This document shows positions 39,099 through 51,300 of a DNA stretch of 64,000 nt, in pieces. The first letter of the stretch is position 1. Each line of letters begins with the position of its first letter. Position numbers and translations under genes: made by a program. The notes under the pieces are model-generated. The model was not told the DNA's origin. It worked only from the letters and a program-made list of their open reading frames with translations, and ran no database searches. The stretch covers positions 248,001 through 312,000 of the forward strand of contig NW_024881709.1 in NCBI RefSeq assembly GCF_019059575.1, in the 5' to 3' direction. This stretch comes from Amphibalanus amphitrite (lineage: Eukaryota; Arthropoda; Thecostraca; Balanomorpha; Balanidae).

Positions 39099-42000
39099 TC
39101 AGGCAACCACCATCATATCGAGAGAGGTGCCACAAGCCATCTGTGCTCGCTCCACAGTGCCCGGGGCGTCTGGAAACAAGACGGGATGTTACACAACACT
39201 GCCGACAGGAGAACGCCAGCAACCAAATAGGTAAGCATTAGCCGTTTTCACGACGGCCATCTGGTACACATTTGGTGCACATCTGGTACAGATTAGGTGC
39301 AGATTTGGTCACATCAGGTTTAGTGTGTCTCTTAGCAGCTATCAGCTAGGGTTGCACTAATTGCTTATATGCCTGCTTTGTCATATTATCAGAGAGCATC
39401 ATCGATTAAAACACTGAAACAAATTCATGAAATGAAGATAATTGCTGTAAAAGAAATTAGGTGCACATTTGGTCAAATCAGACGCATTCGCCGAAATAGC
39501 CCGTCGTGAAAACGGCTATTATCTCCTTTCTCCTTCCAAACAAAGTTGGTTCACCTGTAGCTACATCTGCTATGAATACATCCCTTCAAATCCCAATGAA
39601 TAGCTACAGGCACATCTCGTCGGATTATTATTCAGATGCATCCCATTACGTACCGAAGTCGAACCAGGCGGCGTCTCCGGCGTCGTGTCTGGCGCTGGCC
39701 ACAGCCTCTCTCAGAGCGAACAGACACGCACTGGTCATACACAGAGGCGGCTCGCCGGTGGCTGAAAATAAAACATATACTGGTCATACAGAGAGTTGGC
39801 CAAACGGATAGCGCTGGTCATACAGAGTGGCGGCTAGCCAGTAACAGCGAACGAACACACCCAATTACATTCACAAAGACCGGACAACCAATGTTTAAGG
39901 GTGTTAAGGCGATATAATAACAATATTGCCGTTTATTTCACACCAACTTTGGTACATACGAGACCCAGTGTTCCACCAATGAAGTACCGTTATACATCCG
40001 TACCTTTGGAGTTGAACACGCCAATGTCGTTCTTGTTGTTCTTCAAGAATTTCACTCTGAAGTCACGAGGGATGTCCTTCAACGTTGGTACGTAGTAGTT
40101 CTGAAAATGGAGATGATTGATGAAAGAAGACACGAAAATCATAATCCTTTCAGCGAACAAATAAATCCATATTTAACCCCACTGTAATTTATCCAGACCA
40201 ATACAATTTTATATTTTCAAAACAAATGAAATGTCTTTACCTCCATTAATGTTGAACATTCCCAAAAGGAAAATGTTGTGCCATGAAACAGCTACATATT
40301 TGCACGAGACACCACGATCCTCTCTTCCAATTCCGATCAAAAAATTCTGCCATCAGAGCGGATGTCAATCTTTATTCTCTTTCAGACCTCCCCCCACCAA
40401 CAGCAACCTCCCCCCACTGACCTTTTATTCTCTTTCAGACCTCCCCCCACTGACCCAGGTACGGTTGGTGAGCCGTTTCCCGGTGTCCGGATGGAAGCGG
40501 TGGCGTTCGGTCATGAACAGGCCGAGTCCCATGACGAACGCTCCCTCTGCCTGTCCGATGTCGACCCAGGGTGACAGTGACTGTCCGGCGTCCTCATAGA
40601 GGTCGACACGGCGGACGCAGTTCTCCCCGGTGAGCACGTCCAGCTCGAGTTCCACAGCCGTCAGACCAAACACGTTGTAGGTCTCCGGACGGCGGCGGGA
40701 GCTGGCGGCAGAGCAGAGCAGGTCGAGGAGGGCACAACAGTGGTTAGCGACGTTAGAGATAGCTGAACGAGGTCCGAGAGAGGAGTAATCGGCAGAAGAA
40801 GGAAGAAAGGAAGGGAGCGAGATCGGGCGATACAAGAACGGAACGATAAATCGAGGGACTGATGGATTCAAATTGTAAGTGCAACATGACATGAAAACAC
40901 AGAGCAGAGCAAGGTGTCAACACAATAAGTAAGGTTTGAAATACCGTCAAAGGAATGTTAGAGTTTATTATTCAACAGAAGAAAAAAGTTACTTTCAATA
41001 CTGATTGTGTACGTCTATTCTGTGGCAGCAGACAGCGCTGAGAGGCGACCCCTTACGCGGAGTGAGCGCTGAGGTTGACTCCCGCTCCGGATGCGCTGGC
41101 CACCACCTGGATCCAGGCTTTGTCCTCGCCTTGGAACGGCTTAAGACGCAGCTTCAGCTCCTGACACGCGTCCCGCACCGCCTGTCAACGAACACAGGGC
41201 ACAGGGGTCACACACGGACCACCGAGGTCACCGAACACACTCACAGATCGTAGTGGGGTCGTTGGCAGTTCAACAAAAGTCATTTGGACCACAAACGAGC
41301 CACATATCACGGGAGTCCCAACTCGCAGTCCACACCACACTCGGGTCACATCTCACACAAGCCACATACAAGCCACCGAGAGACTGATCACTTGAAGCAA
41401 CAGGAAGCTGCAGAAGAGTAGATTGCACGCTGCCAAGCCCGCTCCATCCCCTTCCCTGCCGCCAAGACCGAGATATATGCCCACCCGTTCCTTTGCCGAC
41501 AAGACCGATATCTCGCCCTGCTCGTTTTCTTTTTTGCCGGTCTCCAATATCGATATCTCACCATGCAGGACATCTCGCTGCCGATGCTGCCGCCGGTGGG
41601 GGAGGCGTTGGGGCTGATGAGGTTGTCGGACGGCTTGACCGACACCATGTCCAGCGAGACGCCCAGCTCGTGGGCGCACACCTGTGCCACCTGGAGGCCG
41701 AAACGGGAAACATATTATCACTCGTTGCAGATGAACTATGCTGCTGTCGCCTGGCATGATACGACTCACATGACACGTATGAGGATTGAGGACCAGTACG
41801 CTCTCTTTGCAATACGACTGCAAGCTTTAAAATTCAGTCTTTGGCCAATCTCTAGTCATCCATAGAGACTACACATACCTTGGTGTTGAGTCCCTGGCCC
41901 ATCTCTATGCCTCCCACGGAGACGGCCACCGTGCCGTCCAGGTCATAGATGGAGACGAGTGCCGGGTATTTGGCCCACAGGTGGACCGGGTAGCGGAGCG

Positions 42001-45000
42001 GCACCAGCGACAGGGCACGCTTCTTCCAGCGGTTCGCCTGGCAGGAGGGGAAAGACAGCCGTCAGTAATGGCAATCGTCCAACCAGCACGCAGCGAAGAA
42101 TGACAATGACTAATCGTCTAGTTTCGCCCGCTATAGTCTACACTGTGAGATAATCTTTACTTTCCACTAAGTCGTTGCTTCATAGTGATGCAGCTTTGAT
42201 TGTTGCACTTGACTTTCACCTGGTTGAAGGCAGCGATGTCGGCCTTTCGCTGCTGGATCTGTCCCTCGGTGAACATTTCGTCGATCATCTGGGTGAAGAC
42301 GGCATGGTCCGCCTCATCGCTTGCGCTGAGTCTGTGGTGGAGAGCGGGTCATTCGTCAATCCAAGAGCCGAGTAGGGCGAGGTAAACAATCAGCAGGTGA
42401 CACGGTCCATCGCTGCTTACGTACACCAACAAATGTAACTCCCACGCTGTAAAGCGACGACCAATTAGCTTCACTCACGCGAACTTGGTGTCCGGCTTGA
42501 AGAAGTTGGCCTTGCGGACCTCCCACGGGTCCAGCTTCAGCTCGTGAGCGATCCTCTGCATCACATTCTCAATACCAGCCACACCTTGGGTGGTGCCTGA
42601 GGACACATGAGGACATCAGGAATGCTGTATGTAAAAAAGTTCTCAGTAGAACACCACAAACGATACACAACAACGAACAACAACAAACGAACACCACAAC
42701 AGCTTTCCACCAACCAAAATGTAACAAATTACGATACACATCCCTTTGGTATGCGGTTAGCTACACGGCAGACAGACGTTACCATGCATCATATCAAATT
42801 ACAATGTGGCCTAATAACAATCTTCTAGTATATGTCATCAACATCCAAACACCTTCCGCACACCCCGCCACTCGTTTCGCTTTCACGAAACCTACCTGGG
42901 CTGCGGCACCAGGTGTTGGCCGCCAGGTCGGTGTTGACGTGTCCCGGAACCACGGTCCAGTTGGTCGCCTGGTACACATTCTGAGCCATCGACACAGCTG
43001 AGAAGGTGGTGGTGGCAGACGAGGCGAACCCGGCGTCACACAAGTAGCGCATCTTCAGGCCCTGCACCTTGCCCGTCTCGTCCACACCAGCCTGCAAAAG
43101 GATGTGGAGCGAGAGTGAAACTGAGTACGCTTTACGTCCAATAAAATTCGTCAACAGCGACTATTAAGTAGCATTGTTGCAGCTTTGCTGGAGGAAAAGC
43201 AGCCCAACGAAAGAAATTAAAAAAAAAACAAGTAAGAAAAAAATTAACTGAGAATGACGCCCTATATTATACTCCAGGTGTTCACAAGATGGAGCAGCAG
43301 CCACCCGCCATACATACCCGACCAGGTATTACAGCCATTTACCTTATACTCGACCAGGTAGGGCAGTCGTCCTCCGAACATCTCCATGTTGGCCTCCACG
43401 TCGAGCACGATGCGCACGGGACGGTTGAGTTTGACGGCGGCCAGAGCCGCGCCCGCTGCGACCGTGGTCGGGTAAGCCAGCTTCCCACCGTAGGCACCGC
43501 CCAGTCGACGAACGGAGACGTTAATCCTGGAAATTAAACATATTTAAACGAAATGGATCACCAACGAACCGATGAATGAATGAAGTCAACACGAGCAAGA
43601 CGGATTGCGGCTGAAATGCATCAGGTAAGCAATTGAGCAACGATAAAGAGGATGATTCGTTTCAGACAATAATAGTTTATCACGAGTGTAAATACTAGCG
43701 TCTTAAACTTCAAACTAGATATGTCGTCTACGATGCTTATCATATCTCAAATTCCTTGTCAACTGCGCGGTTTTTGCCACAGTTTTTTCTTACTTGTGTG
43801 CGGGCATTTTGAGGACCTTGGCCACCGTGTGGTGGGTGTCTCGGATGTCCTGGGTGGCGCTGAAGAGGTCCAGCTGGTCGTCCTCCCTCGGCACAGCGCG
43901 CACCGTCTGCGTCTCCATGTAGAAGTGGTATTGACCACCGATCTGGAACTCACCACTCAGCTGGCGAGGCGCCGCGGCGATCGCCTCTGCGGGACGGAGG
44001 GAGGGCAAAGGTCAGAATAGAGAAGCAGTATGCAATGATAGCATAAATTACATGTAAACGTATTATAATATAAGGCATAATTAACCGTGCATGTCAACTG
44101 TTTCTATCGTATCTAACATACCGTAAAGTGGGGCTATTTGAGACAGTGGGGCTATTTGAGACAGTATTTAAAATCGCTATAAAATGAAGATCGTTTGATT
44201 TTTATGTGATATTTTTGCTCAGGAAGGTGTGGAATCGAACAGCAATTCGCCTGAGCAAAAATTAAGCATAAATTTCAAACGGTTTTTATTTTATAACAAT
44301 TTTAAATACTGTCTCAAATAGCCCCACTGTCTCAAATAGCCCCACCTTACGGTAGCTACAAAGTCACATTTCAACAGACAAACTTCATGGACCATCTGGC
44401 GGCACCGACTGCCACCCAGCCGGTCAGGTCAGGTTTCCCTTTAACAAGTCATGTCAGGCCAGGTCACCGTCCTTACCGTCCACGTTCTCTCCCGTGTTTA
44501 TCTCCAGATGCATCATCGTGTCTGGTTTGATTTCCTGACCATCTGCGATGGCCTCTTTGATGGTCAGAATCGGTCGCTGTACGTCCTCGTACTGGACTGT
44601 GACCAGTGCTGCCGCCCGGCGGGCAATCTCGGGACTATCGGCCACCACCACTCCGATCGGCTGACCGCAGTACTTGACTTTGTCCGAAACAAACAGCTGC
44701 GGGCAGGAAGACGAGAGGCGAGAGCGTTATGGAAGTGCTCAGGGACAACAGGAAGGTCTGCAGAATGCACACATGCAAAATGAATGCGTTGATAGATTGC
44801 ACAACATCACCTTGTTGCAGCATATTATGCAAAACAAACGAGAAGTCAGAGAGATAGCTATCTGGCACAAAGCATAAGGCTGGGAATTAGTTCAGGTCTA
44901 CGTATCAGAGCCATTACCTCCTCCGGGTTCTTGTCACCCTTGATGTTGTTGGTTCCATCGACATCCTTGGCTGAGAAGAACCCTCTCACTCCATCGAGCG

Positions 45001-45397
45001 CCTAGAGCAGAATATAGGATTCAGTTAACATTAAATTATTTAGGGGAAAAAAGCAAATCACGAAACATGTATTTGATCGTTTTAAACGTTTCAGTGCCGA
45101 TGCTCTGTTCAGTTCAGCTTGAATATCGTACAATCATCACATCATAACACGTAGTAGTCATTCAACACTAGAAATGGGGTATAACGTCCAACAAAGTTCA
45201 GCACATCTGGTGCCTTGCTTTCTCCGTCCTCGCCTACCCACGCATCAGACGATGCGCCGCCAGGTCACCGAGGTCACTCACCAGAGCGGCCGAGGCGTCC
45301 ACACCCTTCAGCTTGGCCTTGGCCACGGTGCTGATGACGAACGCGCCGTGCAGCTCGTCAGATAGTGCCTCCTGATCGTTGATGTATTCCGCCTCGC
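39099..45397 (-). CDS. Aldehyde oxidase exons 11-25: molybdenum cofactor domains
   Basis: Residues 569-1287. Landmarks are GEAEYINDQ at the domain start, [58 protein letters not shown] (the cofactor-binding Gly-Gln-Gly), [16 protein letters not shown] and GEPPL with the catalytic Glu. The last exon encodes only 22 residues plus stop ([13 protein letters not shown]...), matching the family's short C-terminal helix. Confidence 0.92.
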
Positions 45398-48300
45398 CTG
45401 TCGACCACACACATTCGTTAGAGTGCGTGTTACGGTATAACGCTTCGGACTGTATGCGTTACGTGGCGGCTTGACTCTTGACAGAATCGTTTGAGAAGGC
45501 TACAAAGCAGGAGTTATGGGCCAGACAAACTTGAGTTCGTGAGCCTTTTAGAGATATTATTGGTGAAGGACGGAAACAACGAAAGGTACTCGATGAATCG
45601 ATTGTGGTGGACAAAATACCTACTTAGTGATGTTAATAGGACGTAAGAGTTAACATATTTTAGAAATCACGTAACAGCGTGAGTGTTGATAAGCTGTTCC
45701 TCAGTCAGAACTACTTACCGGCGGTCTGCGCCTGCGCCTCGAGCTTGGGTACCGGCTGGTTGACGGGCCACAGGTCCTTGTCGGTGTCGAACTTCTGTGA
45801 GCCCACCACCGGCGGTCGGGTGATGTCCTCGCCCCCAGAGCGGAGGTGCTCCGGCAGCCGGTCACCGAGCGTGTACAGAATCACCTGGTGTGTGGGAAAA
45901 TGCATCAGATTAACAGTCAGACAAGGGCAATCTTTCTTTGTTTGCATGTTTACGTCGCATTTACAACGGTAAAACGTAAATTTATAACGATATAACGCAT
46001 TCCATTTATTTTCAACGAAACTTTAAGTAAGTATGTGGAATACTAACCCAATAGTGCGATTGATGGATGATATATTCACTCATCACTATCTTTGGGACCC
46101 GAGCAAAGTATTATTGGACCCCTGCACTCAGTACATGACCTCTATATTCTGACTTCCGTCCACCCTCTGAGCCGCCCCACATTCTGACCAGTTTGACGTC
46201 TGCCCCCATCTGACCCTCTAAAATCTAAAATCTAATATCTGACCCGCCCCCTCTGACCTTGTAGAGGAGGCTGGTGGTGAGACTGGCGCGGTATTCGGTC
46301 GCCGACAGCTCTGGGTCAGCGTCAGGAACCACCTCAGCTTGTAACGCCGCCAGTGCGCCGCTAACCGTGGCAGCGTCCAGCAGACTCTTACCGGTGAGAA
46401 ATTCCTCGGTAGCAGACGCGTGCACCTGAGGAAAATGATGCCAGAGTGACGCATCGGCAGGCAGCGACACAGACAAAAGTAAGCGGAGACAGAACAAATG
46501 TTTGCAGGATAGACACACAAAGACGTGATACGATACTGTGTGGACAGTGGACACACCAACATGATAATATTTACACACATACAACACTACAGTTTCTGTA
46601 TTTACACACGGTAATGGGATTACGTGAAAACCAAGACAACTGGTTTACATTCTTAATTGGCACTTCGGTGCTTATTGAAAGGCTATAGAAGGCGAGGGTA
46701 TCGATAAGTAGAGCTGAAGGTTGCAGCCTTCATCCTATATTTAGCGCGTATTTCAAATCAACTTCACGATTCCTGACCTTCAGCTATAAGGTTCGGTGCT
46801 TTTTGTCAGTTTATTCGGTCAGTTATCTCAAGTAGAAAATCATAGCTATACATACACCTTCCGGGCCGGTTTGGGACCGTCAAAAGGCCATAATCAGTAC
46901 TCACAAACGTCTTGCTGATGCCACCGAACAGAAGGGTGGGTTTCTCCGTGATAGTCATCGTGTCCTTGTTGACCGGCAACAGGAAAGCAGCGTTCACATA
47001 GGCGTGGGCGCTGACGGCGCGGGGCGTGACCTGCCAACACGGACGGCGGTGTGGTCAGACCCTCGGCAGCACAGCGACGCGCTTTAGGTGTCACTGTTTC
47101 ACCTCAGGGGGAAAAAAGCGAAATCAGGGCAGTTTAAGACAGGACGTTGCAAAATCGTACCTATGCTACAATAAATACCAACGATTGCTGATTTAAATGG
47201 CAACTAGCACCCACGGGCAGACTGCTTATTGCATGTATGTAGCATGAAAATATATAAATATCTAAGTCTAAACACACCGGAGAGTCCACATCAGCGTCTA
47301 GTGCCTACCTTGTACGTCTTGAAGATGTAGTTGTCGTCGAGGGCCGGCAGCTTCAGGGAGACGATGACCTTGCGGTTCATGTCGATCTTGAAGAGGGTTT
47401 CTACATCCATCTCCTCAGCAGCTCCCTGTGCGTCCGCTATAACAGGGAGAGGGAGTACATCGCGGGTTAAGGAGCACAGGAGACAGGTCAATAGAAAAGA
47501 CTATGAAAGGAAGCACACTACTTGCCCAATCGACATTTCACACTGAAGGAGTAAAACGGCCGTTGATCACGCAACACATGGACACTTGCCACCAGGGCCT
47601 ATTGTGTAGAACCCTTCCTTTTCACTGGGCCATGGAACAACCGTTCCAACAAGCACCAGCTGCTTCCCAGGTCCCGGGCTAATTATTTTCATTTTTCAGT
47701 ATTTTATAGACGGGCGTCCCATCCACCAACCCACATAAGGGACATAATATATCGACCTCCTATCGACCATCCGCCACTCACCGACCACAATTTTGGCGCG
47801 GGCGGCTGTCAAAAGAAGGAACACGTCCGACGGGAACTCGCGGTGCGCGTGCTTGATCATCAGGTTGCCGGCCCAGCTGCCCATGTTCCTAACAGGCGTG
47901 TTAGCCACCAAAAGAAGGTGGGAGGCCATCTGACGACAGTGAGCGAACCCGGCGGTCGGCGCCAGAAGCTGTAGTTCCTCGATCAGCCGCGAGAGGGTTA
48001 CAGCGCCGCCGAATGTGGCCGCCTCGGCCGTCTTAGAGACAGCGTGCAGCTCAGGCACTTTGAGTGTTGAGATGTACGAGTCGAATGGTCCGTCATGCTT
48101 GTAGACGCCTGCCAGTCAGAGACGGGGTGGTTAGGGGGAGGGGTAGCAGTGGCCCTCAGCGTCTACAGCGGCTATTGAAAGCCAGGGTCAGCGGGGCAGA
48201 CGCGCGGGCACGGCCTCATCATAAGAACCGAGACGTAAGCAGCACGGATGGTCATGGCCGTAAACAGCAACACCCATCACATGACGACATTATTGACTAT

Positions 48301-51300
48301 ACACTGGACCTGGATGGTTTGGTTCTGGAGACTATCAAAGCTCGCCGTCACGACCAGCTCCATAGTTTACAGCGCTAGAACGTTCGAGATCTGGTTAACT
48401 AAGTCACTCTGCCAGTCATTTAACCAAGCGTTGGAAGATTGCAAGATGTTTGCCGTTACCGATAGATACGCTATCGGTACTGGGCTACGAGAACGGAGAT
48501 ATAGGTAGCAGTATCGGTAACGGACCCTATTGCTTACGATAGAATCCGGTCGCAAACATCGCTTAGTAGTCAGTATTCAGTATTCCGTGCCTAGACATTA
48601 TAGCTGATCGGTGACTTTATCACGTTTCATTGACCTAACCGAGATATCTTACTGTCACACAACTGAGCCCGGAATCGGACTTTTTTTGTTCCGTTTGTAA
48701 TTAACCCCCACAGCTGTCAACCTAGTCGAACGGAGAGTTAGCCTTCAATCCAGGCCTTTACAGTCCAAACACCTGACTGCTCGTTACAGCAACTGTCATT
48801 TGAGAGCATTAGCCTGACCTTTCTGTAGTTATCAATACCCCACGGCATGCAGCGTGAGCTGTGAACCCACCAGAGCCGGTGTTTCCTGTCACCAGTCTCA
48901 GTGTCCTGCCGCGCGGCACGGCTGCCATGGCCGCGTACAGCTTGGCCAGGCTCTCAGGGAGCGCCCACTGCGCCTCCCCAGAGGACATGGGCAGCGCGCG
49001 GGGACAGCCGGCGCACCGCCCGCCGCCCCCGCCGCCGCCACAGGCGCCACCCGACTGAGACTTGCAGCCGGCCGCCTCCTGTGCACGAGAGAGAGGCACC
49101 GTCAGTCGGGGAGGCTTTACGAGGACGATATTAAAGTCCAGGTAAAAAGCAGACAATTACAGTAGGACAGGGAGGGAAATTTTAAAAGGTTGCATAGACC
49201 ATTCTAAGCCCAGGAACAATATGTTTCGGTGAGCTCGCGTGAACTTCAGAGTACTGGCGCTATGAAAGGGCGAATTCCACGCGATTTGATAACAAGAGTC
49301 GCGTGGACTGTGGAGTAGAGAGATTGATAATATCGTATCCGGGGCGCGGGGTATATTGACACTTCTCTGAGGCCATTGATAACGGTAACAGCGCCACGTT
49401 ATGAAAGCACCTAAGTTCCTAGCGGTCACCATTATGTGGCGATATGAATGAGATACGATACACATAATGCACTCGTTTCGTACCATTGATTAAAGTATCA
49501 GTAGGGACATGCATTTTTTATCCAACTATACGAACCCGTGTCCGAGTTACAGAATAACTTAAAACTTAAAAGCTTTAGGTACGAAAGCCGAAAATCAGCC
49601 CAGCAGCGATGAGGACGTCAAACGGCGTTCAATTACATCAAGCACGGTAAACTGTCAATTAAATCAAATTTCACACGGACGCGGTCACGCAGCGCCCTCC
49701 TAGACCCAATTATGCAGCAGCCAAACCAAATATCCAGTAAATGGCAATAGCAAAGCTGCGTCATACTAATTGGCTCACCTCGATATCTTTGACCATATCC
49801 TTGGTCTTTTGATCGGCGTCAGCTCCGAACGTTTTGAAGGCGTCCAGGATGGGCCGGTAGCCGGTGCAGCGGCAGAGGTTGCCGTCCATGGCCTGTTCGA
49901 CGTCCTCCTTCGTCAGCGTGTCCCGCGACTCCAGCAGACTGTGGAAGGCGGTGACGGAAGAGATGTGTCAGAGCGACAGCAGCTGGGTGATACTGTATAC
50001 AATACTAGTTAGAGATACCAATGGGTAGACAGTTGCATATCGGATACGAATGCAATGAAGCGCTGGAAATGGTACCTTTCGTTTATGCTCAAAGCATAAC
50101 AGGAGGGCGAGGAATAGCCAATGAGTCGCAGTTTTCGAACAAAAGCTTGGCGGAACGATCATACACCTGCCTAGTGCAGTCAACCACGACCAACCGTGAC
50201 GACCAACATTAACCATGTGAATGTTTCCACCATGCGATCCGCTGTTTACCTGTACATGGGCATGACCATTCCTGGACTGCAGTAGCCGCACTGAGCGTAA
50301 TTACTGGTCCATTACCTGTACATGGACATGACCATTCCTGGACTGCAGTAGCCACACTGGGTGTAATTACTGGTCCATTACCTGTACATGGACATGACCA
50401 TTCCTGGGCTGCAGTAGCCGCACTGAGCGTAATTACTGGTCCATTACCTGTACATGGACATGACCATTCCTGGGCTGCAGTGGCCGCACTGAGCGTAATT
50501 ACTGGTCCATTACCTGTACATGGACATGACCATTCCTGGACTGCAGTAGCCGCACTGTGTTCCGTTCAGCTGTGCCAGTCGCACCTGGATGGGGTGGTAG
50601 CCGTTCTTGCGGTCACCGATCGCCTCCACGGTCTTCACCTGCGATCAGTGACATTGAGACGTGTCAACAATTAAACGACATATTGTAAAGAGGTAAACAA
50701 AAACGACGAAGGTGGTGAGAAAAGGAACGTTTAGGCGACGTTAGGTTTAAGAAAAATAAGTCACCAAAAATCTCATTGAAGAACTTAAGTGCAAAAAATG
50801 AGTGACTGCCAAAATGAAATAAATACATAAATACTATTTCGGTAAGAAAAATTCGGTTGCGCGGTCTGGCAAAGGCTCTCGTTACCTGCCAGTCCTGACA
50901 GACGTGCAGCGGCACCAGGCACGAGTTGACCGCCTTGGTTTTCATCACGCCGGTCGTCGGGTCGGGCACCCTCACCGACACCACGCAGGCGCCGCAGCCG
51001 CCCTCGCGGCACATGGTCTTTGTGCCGGGCAGGCGGCGGGTGAAGCGCAGGTAGTCGGCCAGTGAGGTGGTGGCTGATACGTCCCCCGAGGCGCCGTCCG
51101 GGGATAGACGGTGTAGCACTGAGGGTGCAGGGTCAGAGTGAGGTCAGGTTGGGGTCGGTTTGTGTCAGGTGAGAGGTCAAGTCACGGTCAGGTCAGGGTC
51201 AGAAGTCAGGGTGAAGTCAGGGTGAAGCCAGACAAGTGTGAGGTCAGGGTCAGATCAGGGTTAGGTCAGGGTAAGGTCAAGTGAAGTTAGGGCGAAGTCA

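Noticed and set aside
39506-39811. Plus-strand open frames over aldehyde oxidase exon 24
   Set aside because: Antisense shadow; the minus strand encodes GEPPL with the catalytic Glu in phase.
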